This document shows positions 35,646-47,810 of a DNA stretch of 64,000 nt, piece after piece. The translations under genes and the position numbers were made by a program. The stretch is from Micropterix aruncella (lineage: Eukaryota > Arthropoda > Insecta > Lepidoptera > Micropterigidae). The first letter of the stretch is position 1. Every line of letters begins with the position of its first letter. The DNA lies in NCBI GenBank assembly GCA_944548615.1, contig OX155957.1, positions 3,774,795 through 3,838,794 on the forward strand, written 5' to 3'. Below the pieces are notes generated by a model. That model saw only the letters and a list, made by a program, of their open reading frames with translations. It did no database searches and was not told where the DNA came from.

Positions 35646-36108
35646 AATAAAAATAAGAATAAGAATAAGAATAATTTATTTTCAAAAACCATCTGGGTAT
35701 AGAAATTCGTGCGAAGACTAGTGATATTACTACAACTAAAATTACATTTCAAATTACTCATAAAATTATAAAAAAGTCTATAAAAACTAATAATTGAAAA
35801 AAAAACATAGAAATTCAAAAATTCAATAACAAAGACATCTAAACTAGAAAAATAAAAAACAACAGAAATAATGAGAAAACATAGAGAATCAGCAATTTAA
35901 TAACAAAAATATATAAAAACTAGAAAAATAGAAGGCATCCAAAGAGTTCTACATAAACTACATTTAATAAGGATCAAACTATCGATCAACAATCAAGAAA
36001 TAGAAAATATGTATCGACTCTCCAAAGAACAAAAAATCAACTGGTCTCGATGACATACCTGTTAGCGTAATTAAAATCCATAAACGTGTACTGGCACCTT
36101 GTCTAACA
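35646..36108 (+). mobile_element. LINE fragment, left of the Helitron insertion
   Basis: Matches the reverse complement of 25330-25760. It begins with an (AAGAAT)n tract and TTTATTTTCAAAAACC, and ends in the RT-coding ...KSTGLDDIPVSVIKIHKRVL... segment cut at 36108. The sequence resumes at 42453. The AAGAAT tract next to an internal RT segment in opposite orientation suggests an old LINE rearrangement. Confidence 0.75.
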
Positions 36109-36886
36109 TCACTACATAGTATAAAACAAAGTCGCTTTCTCTGTCCCTATGTCCCTTTGTATGCTTAAATCGTTGAAACTACGCAACGGATTTTGATGCG
36201 GTTTTTTTTTAATAGATAGAGTGATTCAAGAGGAAGGTTTATATGTATAATAGCATCCATTAAATAGTGGAGAAGTACTGCTATTTTTGAGGTTTCTAAT
36301 GTGATGTCGTAAATAATTACATTTTTTCCGCTTACATTGCAAACGCAGGCTGAACCCTACGAGTTTTATCAAAATAATGTACTAAGTATTATACACATTG
36401 AAAAGGTCTACAGAAAAGTCCGTGATGGTATATGTCTATCTCTTATGGATAACCCACAATAACTTTTTTTGTCATTTACTTTTTACGACAAATAATGGCT
36501 AATTTTCGAAGCGATTTTAACCAATACAGCATTAATCCTTAACCAATTAAATACCTTGAATACATTGTTCATTTAATATAGATCTATATGGCCCTTTACA
36601 CCGTATGATTTAAGTTAATATTTTCGAAGATATTACGAAAGATGGCATTAAGTATGATTTTGATTATTTATATAAATATAATATTATAGATTTCTTAGGA
36701 TAACTAAAATAAATTGTCTACCTTGGAACAGGCGGCAGCCTAGTTAGGTTAAGACTTTTGTATATTGAATGTACCCATAATTTTAACTCAATAAATAATT
36801 TGAATTTTGAATTACAGATTTAAAAATTGCGGGACGTAGCGTTTGCGGCGGTACCGGCCGGCCGCCCGGTGCGGCAAGAGCGTGCC

Positions 36887-36894
36887 TATAAATA
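36887..36894 (+). promoter_or_regulatory. Candidate Helitron promoter (TATAAATA in a GC-rich island)
   Basis: TATAAATA sits in an isolated GC-rich patch (~36835-36930) about 730 bp before the start codon. A donor-like TTAG/GTAATA at ~36997 and an acceptor-like TTTTGTACAG ending at 37602, 14 bp before the ATG, would remove an AT-rich 5' intron. This is inferred from sequence only. Confidence 0.35.
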
Positions 36895-37615
36895 CCGCGT
36901 CTGAGGCCGCGGTTTTCCCTACAGCACTTTGAATTTAGCAGCGATCGGACGCGTTTATTATATCGGAGCTCTCCAGCGAGGAAAATAGCAATACTTAGGT
37001 AATAAAAACGTGCTTTTCGGCGCGACAACGTATCAGTAATTATAAGTAAGTTACGATAAATAATTGTATGATAGTAGTTTTAAAATATAAATTATATTCT
37101 ATTCTAAGGTTAATTTTTAAATCGCACTTATAGCAATTATAAGTACCTACATAAGGTGAGATAAGATTAGATTAAATAAAACCATAATTTATGGATTGCA
37201 ATTTTCTATTAAGATCTTGATTAAAATTTACAGTTAGATCAATTTAATATTAGGGAAATTATTTTCAAAAATCGTGATTTAAGGTGAGATATGTAAGTTC
37301 AGAAAAAGTACTTAATAGAATAGGTATCTTTTGTTGTTGATGATTGTTGATTATCTTTTGTTTTTAGTCGCACGAATAGCAAATTATTTTTTATAATTAA
37401 AATCGTTGTTTAAGTTGAGGTATTTCAGCAAAAAAAAAGAACTGAATAGAATAGGTATGTATCTTTTGTTTTTTATGATTGCTGATTATCTTTTGTTTCT
37501 AAATGGTAAGAATTTAGATATTTTTTACTGCGGCACATACTAATAATATGGCAATTTGTGCATAGGTAATCATACATATAGAACTGAGTAAATTTTGTAC
37601 AGAAATTATAAAGTC

Positions 37616-40600
37616 ATGTCTGGAAGACGTCGTCGTTCGAACATAGGTCGTAGTACAGTGAATGCCAGAAGAGTACGTTCAGCAAGAGATGAAGAATCGT
37701 CAACGGAACGTGAGGCTCGCCTCAGTCAGGCTCGGGATAGATATAGAGCTGAGAGAGAGAGAGAATCTTCAGTAGAGCGTGAGATTCGCCGCAGCCGGGA
37801 TCGAGATAGGCATACGGTTCAGAGGGACAGAGAATCGTCAGTAAAGCGTGAGGCTCGCCTCAGTCAGCTTCGGGATAGATATAGAGCTGAGAGAGAGAGA
37901 GAATCTTCAGTAGAGCGTGAGGTTCACCGCAGCCGAGATAGGGAAAGACATCGAATACAGAGAGCCAGAGAATCATCAGCACGAGTTACTAATTCATGGG
38001 TGAATAAAGAAAATTCTGCCATGAATTACGATCCTTCGATTTCTTACAAGGACGATCGTATAGTATCAATAGGTACTATGTCAGTAGTGTGTGAATATTG
38101 CTTGGCATTGAAATTCAAGGACGAATCGAAAGGCATGTGTTGCTTACAAGGAAAAGTCAAATTAGAAGAAGTTCTCCCTCCACCTGAACCACTTCACTCT
38201 CTTCTTACGGGTGATCATCAGAAATCCAAGCAATTCATGCGCAATATACGCCGTTATAATAACGCATTTCAAATGACCTCTTTTAAGAGTAAGCAAGTCG
38301 TTGAGCGTGGGTTCATGCCTACATTTAAAATTCAAGGCCAAGTGTACCACTTAGCTGGGAGCTTGCTACCACTTCGACCCGATGATCACAAATTTCTGCA
38401 AATATATTTTATTGCAGATCCAGATACACAAGCATCTACGCGGTGTACAAGTGTTGCACAGCCAATTGATAGAGATTTGATTAGATCTCTCCAAGATATG
38501 TTACATTCTCATAATTGCTACATACAGTCTTTCAAAACTGCGATTGAGAGTGTTCCAGCAGATACTCCTGACTTTAATGTCGTAATCCATGCAAATAAAG
38601 TTCCTGTTGGAGAACACAGAGGACGATACAATGCGCCTTCCACGAGTGAAGTAGCAGTGGTGATAGCTGGACAGCAATTTGACAGAAGAGATATTGTATT
38701 GCATAGTCGTGATGATAATTTGCAAAAAATTTCAGAGTTACACAGATCTTATGACAGCTTACAATATCCTTTGATGCTATGTCGTGGAGAAAATGGTTAT
38801 GCTATTAATATTTCTCAAGTTGACCCAATCGGTGGTACACCTCTGCGTAAAACAGTGTCATGTATGAACTACTATTGCTACCGTATAATGACAAGACGTA
38901 ACAATTTCAATACTTTGCTTAGATATGGAATGTTAACAAACCAATACTTGGTAGATCAATATGCGAAAATTGAATCTGAGAGATTGGCCTACATCCGTAA
39001 TAATCAAACTAAATTGAGAGCTGAAAATTACGTTCATCTTCAGGATGCTTTACAGGCGAATGAACACCGCAACGGCATTGGGCAGTTGGTTATACTACCT
39101 TCATCATTCACAGGTGGACCTCGATATTTACACGAAAAATCGCAAGACGCCATGACTCAGACGCCGTAAGAAATTACGGCAAACCTGATTTATTTATAAC
39201 TGCAACATGTAACCCAAATTGGCCGGAAATCAAAGAAAATATTAACACCAATTTAACTCCACAAGACAGATACGATATAGTTAACAGAGTCTTCCATTTA
39301 AAAGTACAGAAACTCCTGCACCTCATTAACAAGTCTCATATATTCGGTCCGCCGCGCTGTCATACGTACACAATAGAATGGCAGAAACGTGGCTTGCCAC
39401 ATGTACACCTGTTGGTGTGGTTAGTGAACAAAATTAGACCAAACCAAATTGACAGGGTTATTTCAGCTGAATTACCGGATAAAGATGAAGATCCTATCCT
39501 GTACGAAATCGTAAAGAAACATATGGTACACGGCCCTTGCGGGACTTTAAACCCGAATTCTCCATGTATGCGAGATTCTAAATGCAGCAAAAAAAAATCC
39601 GAAGTCGTTCCAAACTCAAACAAGTACTAGCGATGACGGATATCCCAAATATCGTCGACGATCGCCAGAACAGGGTGGGCAAAATGCTACCGTCCGAAAC
39701 CATGATATTGATAACCGATGGATCGTTCCCTATAATCCGCTCCTTTTGAAAAATTTTGATGCCCACATCAACGTAGAGTTGTGCAATTCAATAAAGTCAA
39801 TTCAATATGTTACTAAGTACATTAATAAAGGCAGTGATCAAGCCACTTTCAGCATACAATCACCAAATGAAGTGGAAAAATATCAGCCTGGACGTTACAT
39901 CTGCAGCTCTGAAGCTGTATGGAGGATTTTATCATTCGAAGTGCACGACCGGGCTCCCACAATTGTCCACCTTGCAGTTCATTTAGAAAATGGACAAAGA
40001 GTATATTTCACAGAGAACAATATACAAGAAGTTGTTAATAACCCGCGGGATACAACATTGACAGCATTCTTCAAGTTATGTGCTCAAGATGATTTCGCGA
40101 AAACACTGACGTATGACAGAGTTCCAGGTTACTATACATGGAACCAGAGTTCTAAAACTTTTCAACGGCGAAAACAAGGTACTGCGGTTGATGGTTTCCC
40201 CGGAGTAAAAAAAACGGATGCTCTTGGCAGAGTCTACGTGGTTCATCCCAACAACAGCGAATGCTTTTATCTGAGAATGTTATTGCATATTGTAAAAGGC
40301 CCGACATCCTTTGCACACCTAAGAACTGTACAAGGTGTTGTTTACAATACTTATCAAGCAGCATGCAAAGCTATGGGGCTCTTGGAAGACGATTCTCACT
40401 GGGAAAACACATTATCAGAAGCAGCTGTTTGTAGTTCAGCTACATCATTAAGATATTTATTTGCCGTCATAGTAGTGTTTTGTCAAGTAACTGATTCTGT
40501 TAATCTATGGAATAAATTTCAAGAAAATATGGCCAGTGATATTCTGATTCGGCGACGGCGAGAGTTAAACTCAGATGATGTACAATATGATCAAAACATA

Positions 40601-42121
40601 TTTGACGAAGCATTATTGGAATTGAACAAAGTAGTGCAATTACCTTCGGGTAAATCGATCAAGGATTTTGGGCTGCCGATGACAGCTAATACTACTAACT
40701 CAGATTTAACTAACAGTGCCGAATACACAAGAGAAACATCATACGATCAAACGAGACTTTTACAAAATATAGCTCAAGATGAGCTACGATTAAACATCGA
40801 TCAGAAAAAAGTATTCACTGCATTACTATCAACAATTGATAACAATGAAGGGAAATTGTGTTTCCTTGATGCCCCAGGAGGTACAGGAAAAACATTTTTA
40901 ATCAATCTGCTTTTAAAAAAAGTGAGATCTATCGGAAAAATTGCGTTAGCTGTTGCGTCATCCGGCATTGCCGCTACGCTTTTGGACATGTGGCCATGTG
41001 AAAATCGCCACCGATGATAATAACAGCGTCTGTAGTGTTTCTAAACAGAGCAATACAGGAAAATTGATGCGTGACTGCTCATTAATAGTCTGGGACGAAG
41101 CTACCATGTCAAACAAGACGTCTGTGGAAGCACTGGATAGGACAATGCGCGATTTGCGCAACAAAAATTCACCTATGGGTGGATGTACAATTCTGTTCTC
41201 AGGAGATTTCCGTCAAATCCTACCAGTTGTGACTCGAGGAACACGTGCTGACGAAATAAATGCTTGCCTAAAAAGATCCAACCTTTGGCCACATGTCAAT
41301 AAATTAAAGCTTAAAACTAATATGAGGGTTTCGTCATCTTCACGTGAGAACAAGCTATTTCCAGAGATGCTGCTAAAAGTTGGCAATGGAGAGTTAACAC
41401 AAAGTGAGGGAAGGATTGACCTAGAAAACCTTTTCGTTTTGATAGACAACATCCAAGAGTTAGTCAACAATGTCTATCCTGACATTGATAACATAAGTTA
41501 TAAGACAATATCTTGGTTTAAAGAAAGAGCGATTCTGTCACCAACTAACGAACAAGTAGATAAAGTAAATAACTTGATACTTTCAAAGATTGATGCACCG
41601 ACGAAAATATACTACTCGGTCGATACTGTTCTCGATTTGGAAGAAGCTGTTCATTTTCCTACAGAATTTCTAAACTCTTTGAACCCGTCTGGACTCCCTC
41701 CTCACAAAATGGTGTTGAAAGTAGGTTGTCCTGTTATTTTATTAAGAAACCTGAATCCACCTAAACTTTGCAATGGCACGCGTTTGCTGGTAAAATCATT
41801 GAAAACTTTCATAATAGAGTGCACAATACTCACAGGATGTGGTACCGGAGAAGATGTATTGATTCCCCGAATCCCTCTGATACCATCGGATTTACCCTTC
41901 CAATTTAAACGTTTACAGTTTCCGGTAAAGACATCTTTTGCAATGACCATTAATAAATCGCAGGGTCAAACCTTCAACGTTGCAGGCTTAGATTTGAGCG
42001 TTGACTGTTTTTCACATGGACAACTGTATGTCGCTCTTTGAAGAGTGACCTCCAGAGAAAACATGTTTGTATTGTCTAATAACAAGAAAGCTGTGAACGT
42101 TGTTTATAAAGACATTCTGTA
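37616..42121 (+). pseudogene. Helitron Rep/helicase (Hel), disrupted
   Basis: Encodes the HUH rolling-circle endonuclease fused to a Pif1-like helicase that mobilises Helitrons. I take ATG 37616 (MSGRRRR) as the start. In order: Arg/Glu/Ser-rich repeats (RESSVERE-type, 37680-37980); the Helitron N domain (GSLLPLRPDDHKFLQIYF, ~38360); Rep motif 1 [10 protein letters not shown] (~39190); the HUH motif [10 protein letters not shown] (~39395); the catalytic-tyrosine motif YVTKYINKG (~39808); helicase motif I APGGTGKTF (~40875); motif II VWDEATM (~41090); FSGDFRQILPV (~41200); INKSQGQTF (~41950). Lesions: a frameshift at 39154-39166; an extra A in the A9 run 39589-39597; a small deletion with frameshift near 40988 that removes the segment after SGIAATLLD; and TGA at 42039-42041 where the family has Ser (ALSR). 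All key catalytic residues seen are intact, so inactivation looks fairly recent. Confidence 0.92.
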
Positions 42122-42452
42122 ATATGTTGTAACAATAAAATAAATAGTTAAAAATGTAAAAAGTAAATAAGTAAAAATGTAGTGTATGAATTTAGATATT
42201 CCAAAGATAGCAGGAAATCTTCATGGTATAGGGAAAGGGGGATTGTTTTACTCCAAATTTAACGCGTGCGGGCCACGGGCAGTAATGAATAAATCAAAAC
42301 TACTGGATCGATTTTAATCACATAGGCTATATATTTTATACCCGTGCGAAGCCAGAGCGGGCCGCTATGTTTTTATATACAACGTTCACAGTTTTTCTGT
42401 ACTGTATTTAGTATCAGCATTGCACCAGTGCGAAGCCGGGGCGGGTCGCTAG

Positions 42453-42538
42453 TATCTTTACAATTTAAGCTTTTCAGAGGGAATATTTCCAGATTGTTAT
42501 AAAGTAGCCAAGATTACACCGATATATAAAAATTAGGT
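42453..42538 (+). mobile_element. LINE fragment, right of the Helitron insertion
   Basis: Continues the RT segment cut at 36108: FNLSFSEGIFPDCYKVAK-type coding sequence, ending at a TATATAAAAATTAG. Contiguous with 36108 by comparison with 25.3 kb. Confidence 0.85.
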
Positions 42539-43764
42539 CTCAAGATGTTTTCATTATGTCTCAGGATGACATAATGATTTTATCAATACTACACACATCT
42601 AAATCGGTAAAAGCGTTTAATCGTTATGGTGGAATAAAGAAACGGAAAACATACATAGATGAAACCTCAACAGTCGTTGGGCAGTCGTGTAAAAAGTCAA
42701 AAAAATGTTATAGCGGATCGTCGTGTCACGGTTCGCTTTATTGCTGAAGAAGTGAAGATTTTTATAGATAAACCGCATAGTATTTTACATGATAATAAAT
42801 TATTGATGATAATAAATAATAGGTGATGACCTATTATTTATTATCATCTATATTTTAAATTATTAAGTGTATAAACCTAAAAGGTAACTATATCGAATAA
42901 TAAAAGAACATTCAATGAAATTAACTTCATCTATAGTATATTTGAACAGCCTCGGTATTTAGGGAGTGATGAACGAATACGACGACCGCCTCGCTCAGAA
43001 GTTGGCCAACTGAACTGAGATAATGAATCCACTCCCCGGCCTTTGTCAATGTTGAATGTCAGCACGCTGGAAAATATGAAAAATCGTCTCTTTAGAAATA
43101 AGTGAAAAATGTCCTTAGTTCCAGAATACTTTTCATAAAGGCGAAAACTTTCAGTGGCGCTTCAGCGCAAGCTTTCAGGTTTTGTTTGTAATTTCAGGTT
43201 TTTGTGCTTTAGTTAAGGAAATTAATGCTGTATAGTGGATTTTATTATCGCGTGGATGATATTCTATATTTTCCAAAACATTTACAGTCATATCCGGTCT
43301 ATCTGTAGTAACCGGGTCTATCTGTAGATTGACCCGGGACTTGTTGCTAGTTAAGCTGTATTTCGATTTACATTTATTGCAGACCTTGGCAGGGTCGAAA
43401 CTGTACGATTACTTTAAGAAACTTAGGAATCAAATTTATTTTTTAACTGATTTCTTTATGCCAATATGTAAACCGTATTAACCATAACAACAGTTAACTT
43501 TTGTATTTCTTCTTAAAGTTTATACTTTAGGCATTAAAAAAATATTATCAGATTATTTGTGTGGGGGTGATAAAAAAGAACTGAATTGCTGTTATGTCCT
43601 GACCGATACCGCTTCGAAAACTTTTTTTTTCCTAATCCTTGTCTACTCTACTATGGTTCTGATTGCATTATCAAGCACAGCGTATTTACGAAATTGTGTC
43701 CTTGTTTAGCCATATTAGCCATTAGTGTCCATATTTTTTCTCATTATAGTTGAAAAATCAGTTT
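42539..43764. other. No gene recognised
   Basis: A 63-codon frame (42556-42747, basic, KKRKTYIDET and CKKSKKC) is unassigned. The duplicated phrase GGTCTATCTGTAG occurs near 43296 and 43317. Otherwise AT-rich. Confidence 0.35.
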
Positions 43765-44060
43765 GTCACCTCAAGACTTTCCCGGCAAGCAGACGACCCC
43801 CCACCTCGCGTTAAACCCTTAACCCCTAACCACTCACCCCAACACTTCATCTTCAACCTTCCCCCTTCCAGCCCTTCCCTTCCCCCTCCAAACGCCCCCA
43901 CCCCATAAACCCTCCACCAACCCCTTCCCCCCTCCCCCAACCTCTCACCCCCCCCAGTCCAACCCTGAATGTGTACCGAATTTCAAGTCCAATATTTCGA
44001 GATTGAAGTATGACTAGCGCGGCCTCTGGTGGACCGATTTTTACCATAATGATCTTTTCC
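43765..44060 (+). repeat. C-rich strand-asymmetric repeat, copy 1
   Basis: A ~170-bp tract made almost wholly of C, A and T (43795-43965) lies between TCAAGACTTTCCCGGCAAGC and TGTACCGAATTTCAAGTC / ATTTCGAGATT. The same flank plus tract occurs inverted at 61930-62400. A start-only fragment lies near 14255. Confidence 0.75.
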
Positions 44061-44279
44061 ATACGGGCAATGTGGAAAATAAAGGTCGCTTTCTAATTAA
44101 AATTCAATACCTTTTTTATTTCGAAAGATCGAATGTTAAAATTTTGCACAAATATAAAATATTTAAGTCTTCACATGGGATATTTTTGTTATTATTATTT
44201 GTTTTGATACAATAATTAAAAAAAATAAACAAAAATCAAAATCTTCAGAAGTGGCCTTTATTTTTTTTACTAACATTAT
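44061..44279. other. AT-rich spacer
   Basis: No feature seen. Confidence 0.4.
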
Positions 44280-44470
44280 TAATTACAAAATGTACAAAAA
44301 CTACAAAATGTACAAAATCTACAAAACTACAAAATGTACAAAATCTATAAAATCTACAAAACTACAAAATGTACAAAATCTACAATACACAAAATAATAC
44401 AATGCACAAAATCTACAAATCTAAAAAGTGTACAAAATGTACAAAAATGTAATATGTAAAAAAAGTAATT
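44280..44470 (+). repeat. Short minisatellite, ~10-bp units
   Basis: Degenerate tandem units of the type TACAAAATGT / TACAAAATCT / TACAAAAC. Confidence 0.85.
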
Positions 44471-44629
44471 ATTATACTCAACATATTATACAAATCAATA
44501 TAAAATAAAACATAAAATGTAAAGTGCTTATCTGAAATGTTTCCAAAAATTATTTATTATAAATTTATTTTATAAGAATATTTTTTGTTTTTTTTTAATA
44601 AGTAATTGTTTACATTATGCCATATTATA

Positions 44630-45360
44630 CTTGCCGAAATCCTGGATCTGAATAAGTACGTTCACTTTCAAAAGCTCTGGGGTATATTTATAAAGTTCCT
44701 TCACATTTTTACTATACGGTTTTCTAATGCTGGTAATGGACGGTTCTGAAGTAAACAGAAGAGTATGAAATACATCCTCATTTGTAGCTGATCAACAGCA
44801 TTTCCTGGCATGATGTAGGCATTTTTTTAATAATCCTTGTTACGAGATTCTTGCGCATCTTCTAAAAGTTGTCCAATAGGAAGCACTGCAAAATGCTTTG
44901 TGATATTTTCTCCATGAATATTTTTTTTTGAACTGAAGATGGCATAAAGAACCATTCGTAATTACTCACATAGATTCTGGCAGTTTCCATAGCAGACCTG
45001 ATAAATTTTTCAGCATCTATCATTACATTTGCTGAAAGAGTTTGGAAAATCGTTTAATCAAAAGTCCTTTAATTAATTTTTTATCCACTCCTCTAATTTT
45101 AGCAGAGCAGCTTGAATTGTAAAAAAATACTCTAGCACTCTTACCATCATTGGTATTACCACTTACTCGTCATCCTTTGTCGGTGTCCAATCCTAGCTCT
45201 TCACGAAAACGATCATGTACTAGTGTTTTCTTTTCTTCTTGTAGTTTGTTTATTTTATTTAGTTGTTGCTATAGTGTCTCAAGAGATTTTCCTCCTTCAA
45301 TATATGAAAGTATTCATTCTTGTTTAGAACACTTGAAAGCAGTAGTTTTAAAAAGGTACT
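44630..45360 (-). pseudogene. Degenerate gene of an uncharacterised arthropod protein family
   Basis: The minus strand, with several stops and frameshifts, keeps recognisable coding blocks: EKFIRSAMETARIYVSNYEW, then FFMPSSV and IHGENITKHFAVLPIGQL, then LEDAQESRNKD, and NEDVFHTLLFTSEPSI. I recall the 'w...p.svHkiLiHG..i....lPiG.lsEeaqEarNKdf' pattern from uncharacterised, often multi-copy arthropod proteins that look transposon-associated. I know no biochemical function. Stops (for example after NKDY at ~44830) and a loss of frame near 44935 show it is broken. It could be the remnant of a DNA transposon or of a dispersed gene family. Confidence 0.45.
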
Positions 45361-45424
45361 AAATTAACGAATTTATACGTAACAATTGAATGTCTCTTTA
45401 ACTACCGCTATGAACTTGTTACAG

Positions 45425-45835
45425 TGAAATAAATGTTTATTTATTTATTTATCTATTTATTTATTTTTAGGAAAACCAACAGCTAATTATAATTTAACAA
45501 AAAGAGAAGTAGGATAACAGAGAGCCAATTAAAGGTTTTCACGTTTAAGTAACGTTGTAGAAACATGTGTGACCTTTCAAATAAAGCTATCGATTAAAAA
45601 TACATCAAAAATATTCAACAATTAATGCTAAAGAATTCACTGTTCAGCTGCTGCCTAGCTGAGTTAATACTCGTACAGAATAGATCAAAGTCAAAGCGTT
45701 TAATCAAATTATTACAATTGTCACTAGTTCGCCACAGAAATGCATTTTGCCTATAGTTGGTACCAGCATGAGGAACATGAAGAGCAGGGTTAAATCTATT
45801 GGGTTGGAAGGAACACGGAGATTAATTTTATTTAG
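45425..45835 (-). repeat. Interspersed repeat B with (AAAT)n tail, copy 2
   Basis: Reverse complement of 1375-1812. The tail is at 45430-45470 (TTTATTTATTTATCTATTTA). Copies differ by scattered substitutions and a small indel near 45705. Confidence 0.65.
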
Positions 45836-46694
45836 TAAGTAGCATTGTGAGTGATAAATGCATTAATAAACATAAAACAATAAAATTAGTACGAACAGGG
45901 TAGGCAGACGATATAGGCGAGCATAGCTGACTAGTGAAAATGCAGTATGGAAACCGGTATCTGACGTGATCATCCTGCGCGTGTGAACGGCGAGTGAGCG
46001 GGGGATGTTTCAACTCTTTATTCATAGGGATAGGTTGCTTGTATTTTGTTGATTATTTTTACTCACAAAAATGCAAAACTAAGTGAAAAAGTCATAAACA
46101 ATTGATAATGATAACAAAACTTACCGCAAACTAAAAATAGCAATTTTCTACAATTGAAACCACAACAGATAGCGGCTTTACGTTTCCTGACTTTAACCAC
46201 ATTTTTTCCAATAACTTTAGAATTAGCAAAAACTAGCAGCCAATTTTAATAAGTGTTTGTTATGGATATCTAATCTACTAGACAACATTAAATATAAAGC
46301 GTGGGCAAGCGTGGGTAACTGTTGAAAACCTCGATGAACCCCCATTTTATTTGTCAATTATTTACACGTAATCTGAAAAATAACATTACAAACTTTTAGC
46401 AGTTCTAAATTCTGCAGAAGATGGGGTTTTCATAAATATAAAATACTATATAACTATTTCCACAAGTTTAACGAGAAATAATCTTTTAAATTGATAAGGT
46501 GAACAGACATGACATGGACTCTAAAAAAATAATAAATTTTGGTGTGTTGAAAACATTATTTTTCTATATAACTTATGTAAAAACTCCACATTATAGGTAA
46601 GTTTAACCATTAGGCTATTATATAAAATTAAAAAAGCATGTCATTTACGACATTTGTAAAAACCTATTTTGTCCTGCCATTGTTCTACCATTTT
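45836..46694. other. No gene recognised
   Basis: AT-rich, apparently unique. Confidence 0.4.
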
Positions 46695-46855
46695 CCACAG
46701 TCCACGCGGCGCAAGTGAATTTTGAAAATCCACCGTGCACACCATACTCACTGTATCTTGTGTTACATCCTTGCAGTCTATCAACCATGTATCTTGTATC
46801 TTGTATCACTGTATCTTGTGTTACATCCTTTGATGGTCATTCAGAACATATTAAG
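46695..46855 (+). repeat. Foldback-loop-related fragment
   Basis: TTTTGAAAATCCACCGTGCA, ACTCACTGTATCTTGTGTTA and a second CACTGTATCTTGTGTTACAT match the loop region of the foldback at 60840-60890. A TGTATCTTGTATC short tandem is present. Confidence 0.45.
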
Positions 46856-47667
46856 AAAAGGGTTTAAGGTTGCAGAGAGTTCGAAACCGTCATCTCTATT
46901 GAAGTTCGGGGTTCTTCTTATTTCAGTGGCTTCTTGGATCATGCGTGGAAATTAAAATTATTCTTTGGATAGCACAATGAGATTATGAAGCTGCACCCAG
47001 TTGTTAATTCTGCTATCCAATATGTGTTCGCAGATAGTCGATTTTTCTCGCTAAATGTTTAACAGCTTTGATGTGTTCCATCAGTTAAGTGGCTATGGGA
47101 CGATTCGTTGGTTCAACGTCGGCTAACCCACAGCCGCAATTTCCGGAAACAATGTTTCTATGTGATCCCGCGTATCCCCCTGAAATTCTTGGGAACTCAA
47201 GTAACATAACTTTGATCAATCAGAAGTCGCAATGGGGCCCATTTTTTAAAGTTACGCTACTGCACATAATGATTCTGGGGCACTCCTAACTAGGCAGCGA
47301 CTGTTCCTAGATTGACACCAATTTTACTTAACAGCAAATAAATTTTATGAAAAGTTGTTTTATGATTGAATGGTTTTATAATCTAAGGACAAAATAGTTA
47401 TAGTAAAAAACAAACAAAACAGCCATTAAAACACAAAATAATAATTTTTAAAAGCAGTAAAAAATATAGAAAATAAAGAGCATTGGGACCTTTACCATGG
47501 AAAAATTACCCACGGCGGACAAAGCTGAAACATACATCAATTGAATGCTTTTGACCTCTAGTTTTGCTAAGCAAAGGGGCATTATTGTGGCGGTGATCAT
47601 ATTATTTTATGTTGTACAGTTTGTAAATGTTTAGTACTGTATGTATATATAGATATATTTAGTATTA
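46856..47667. other. No gene recognised
   Basis: A 66-codon plus frame at 47089-47289 (GRFVGSTSANPQPQFPETM) is unassigned. The rest is AT-rich. Confidence 0.35.
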
Positions 47668-47740
47668 TTTGATGACTAGCTTGATATAGCGGTTGAAGTG
47701 GCAGACTCAAGAGGTTGTGGTTTATAAACCTAGACTATAG
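47668..47740 (+). repeat. Degenerate tRNA-like SINE head
   Basis: GATATAGCGGTTGAAGTGG (A-box-like) and GGTTGTGGTTTATAAACC (degenerate B-box-like) are spaced as in a tRNA. There is no complete cloverleaf, so I read it as a SINE remnant rather than a tRNA gene. Confidence 0.35.
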
Positions 47741-47810
47741 TATTGTCAAGTTAAGCAGCACTCATGGAGGACATAAACAAAGAAAGAAGATAAACAAATA
47801 TAGTCGTTTC

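Larger units (their letters stand above)
36109..42452 (+). mobile_element. Autonomous-type Helitron, 6344 bp
   Basis: Starts TCACTACATAGTATAAAACA at 36109 and ends GCGGGTCGCTAG at 42452. The flanking bases are A (36108) and T (42453), the Helitron rule. The 5' 150 bp (CTCTGTCCCTATGTCCCTTT, ACGCAACGGATTTTGATGCG) is what I know from lepidopteran Helitrons. It carries a Rep/helicase gene (37616-42121) in the sense orientation. The target is a LINE RT fragment whose uninterrupted relative lies at 25.1-25.5 kb, confirming both ends to the base apart from local substitutions. A second Helitron-end-like block (GTGCGAAGCCAGAGCGGGCC) lies inside at ~42345, so the 3' end may itself be layered. Confidence 0.92.

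Noticed and set aside
37595..37615. TTG start seven codons upstream of ATG for the Helitron Rep
   Set aside because: A TTG start is not expected in an animal gene, and a plausible splice acceptor ends at 37602 inside it. ATG 37616 is the better start.
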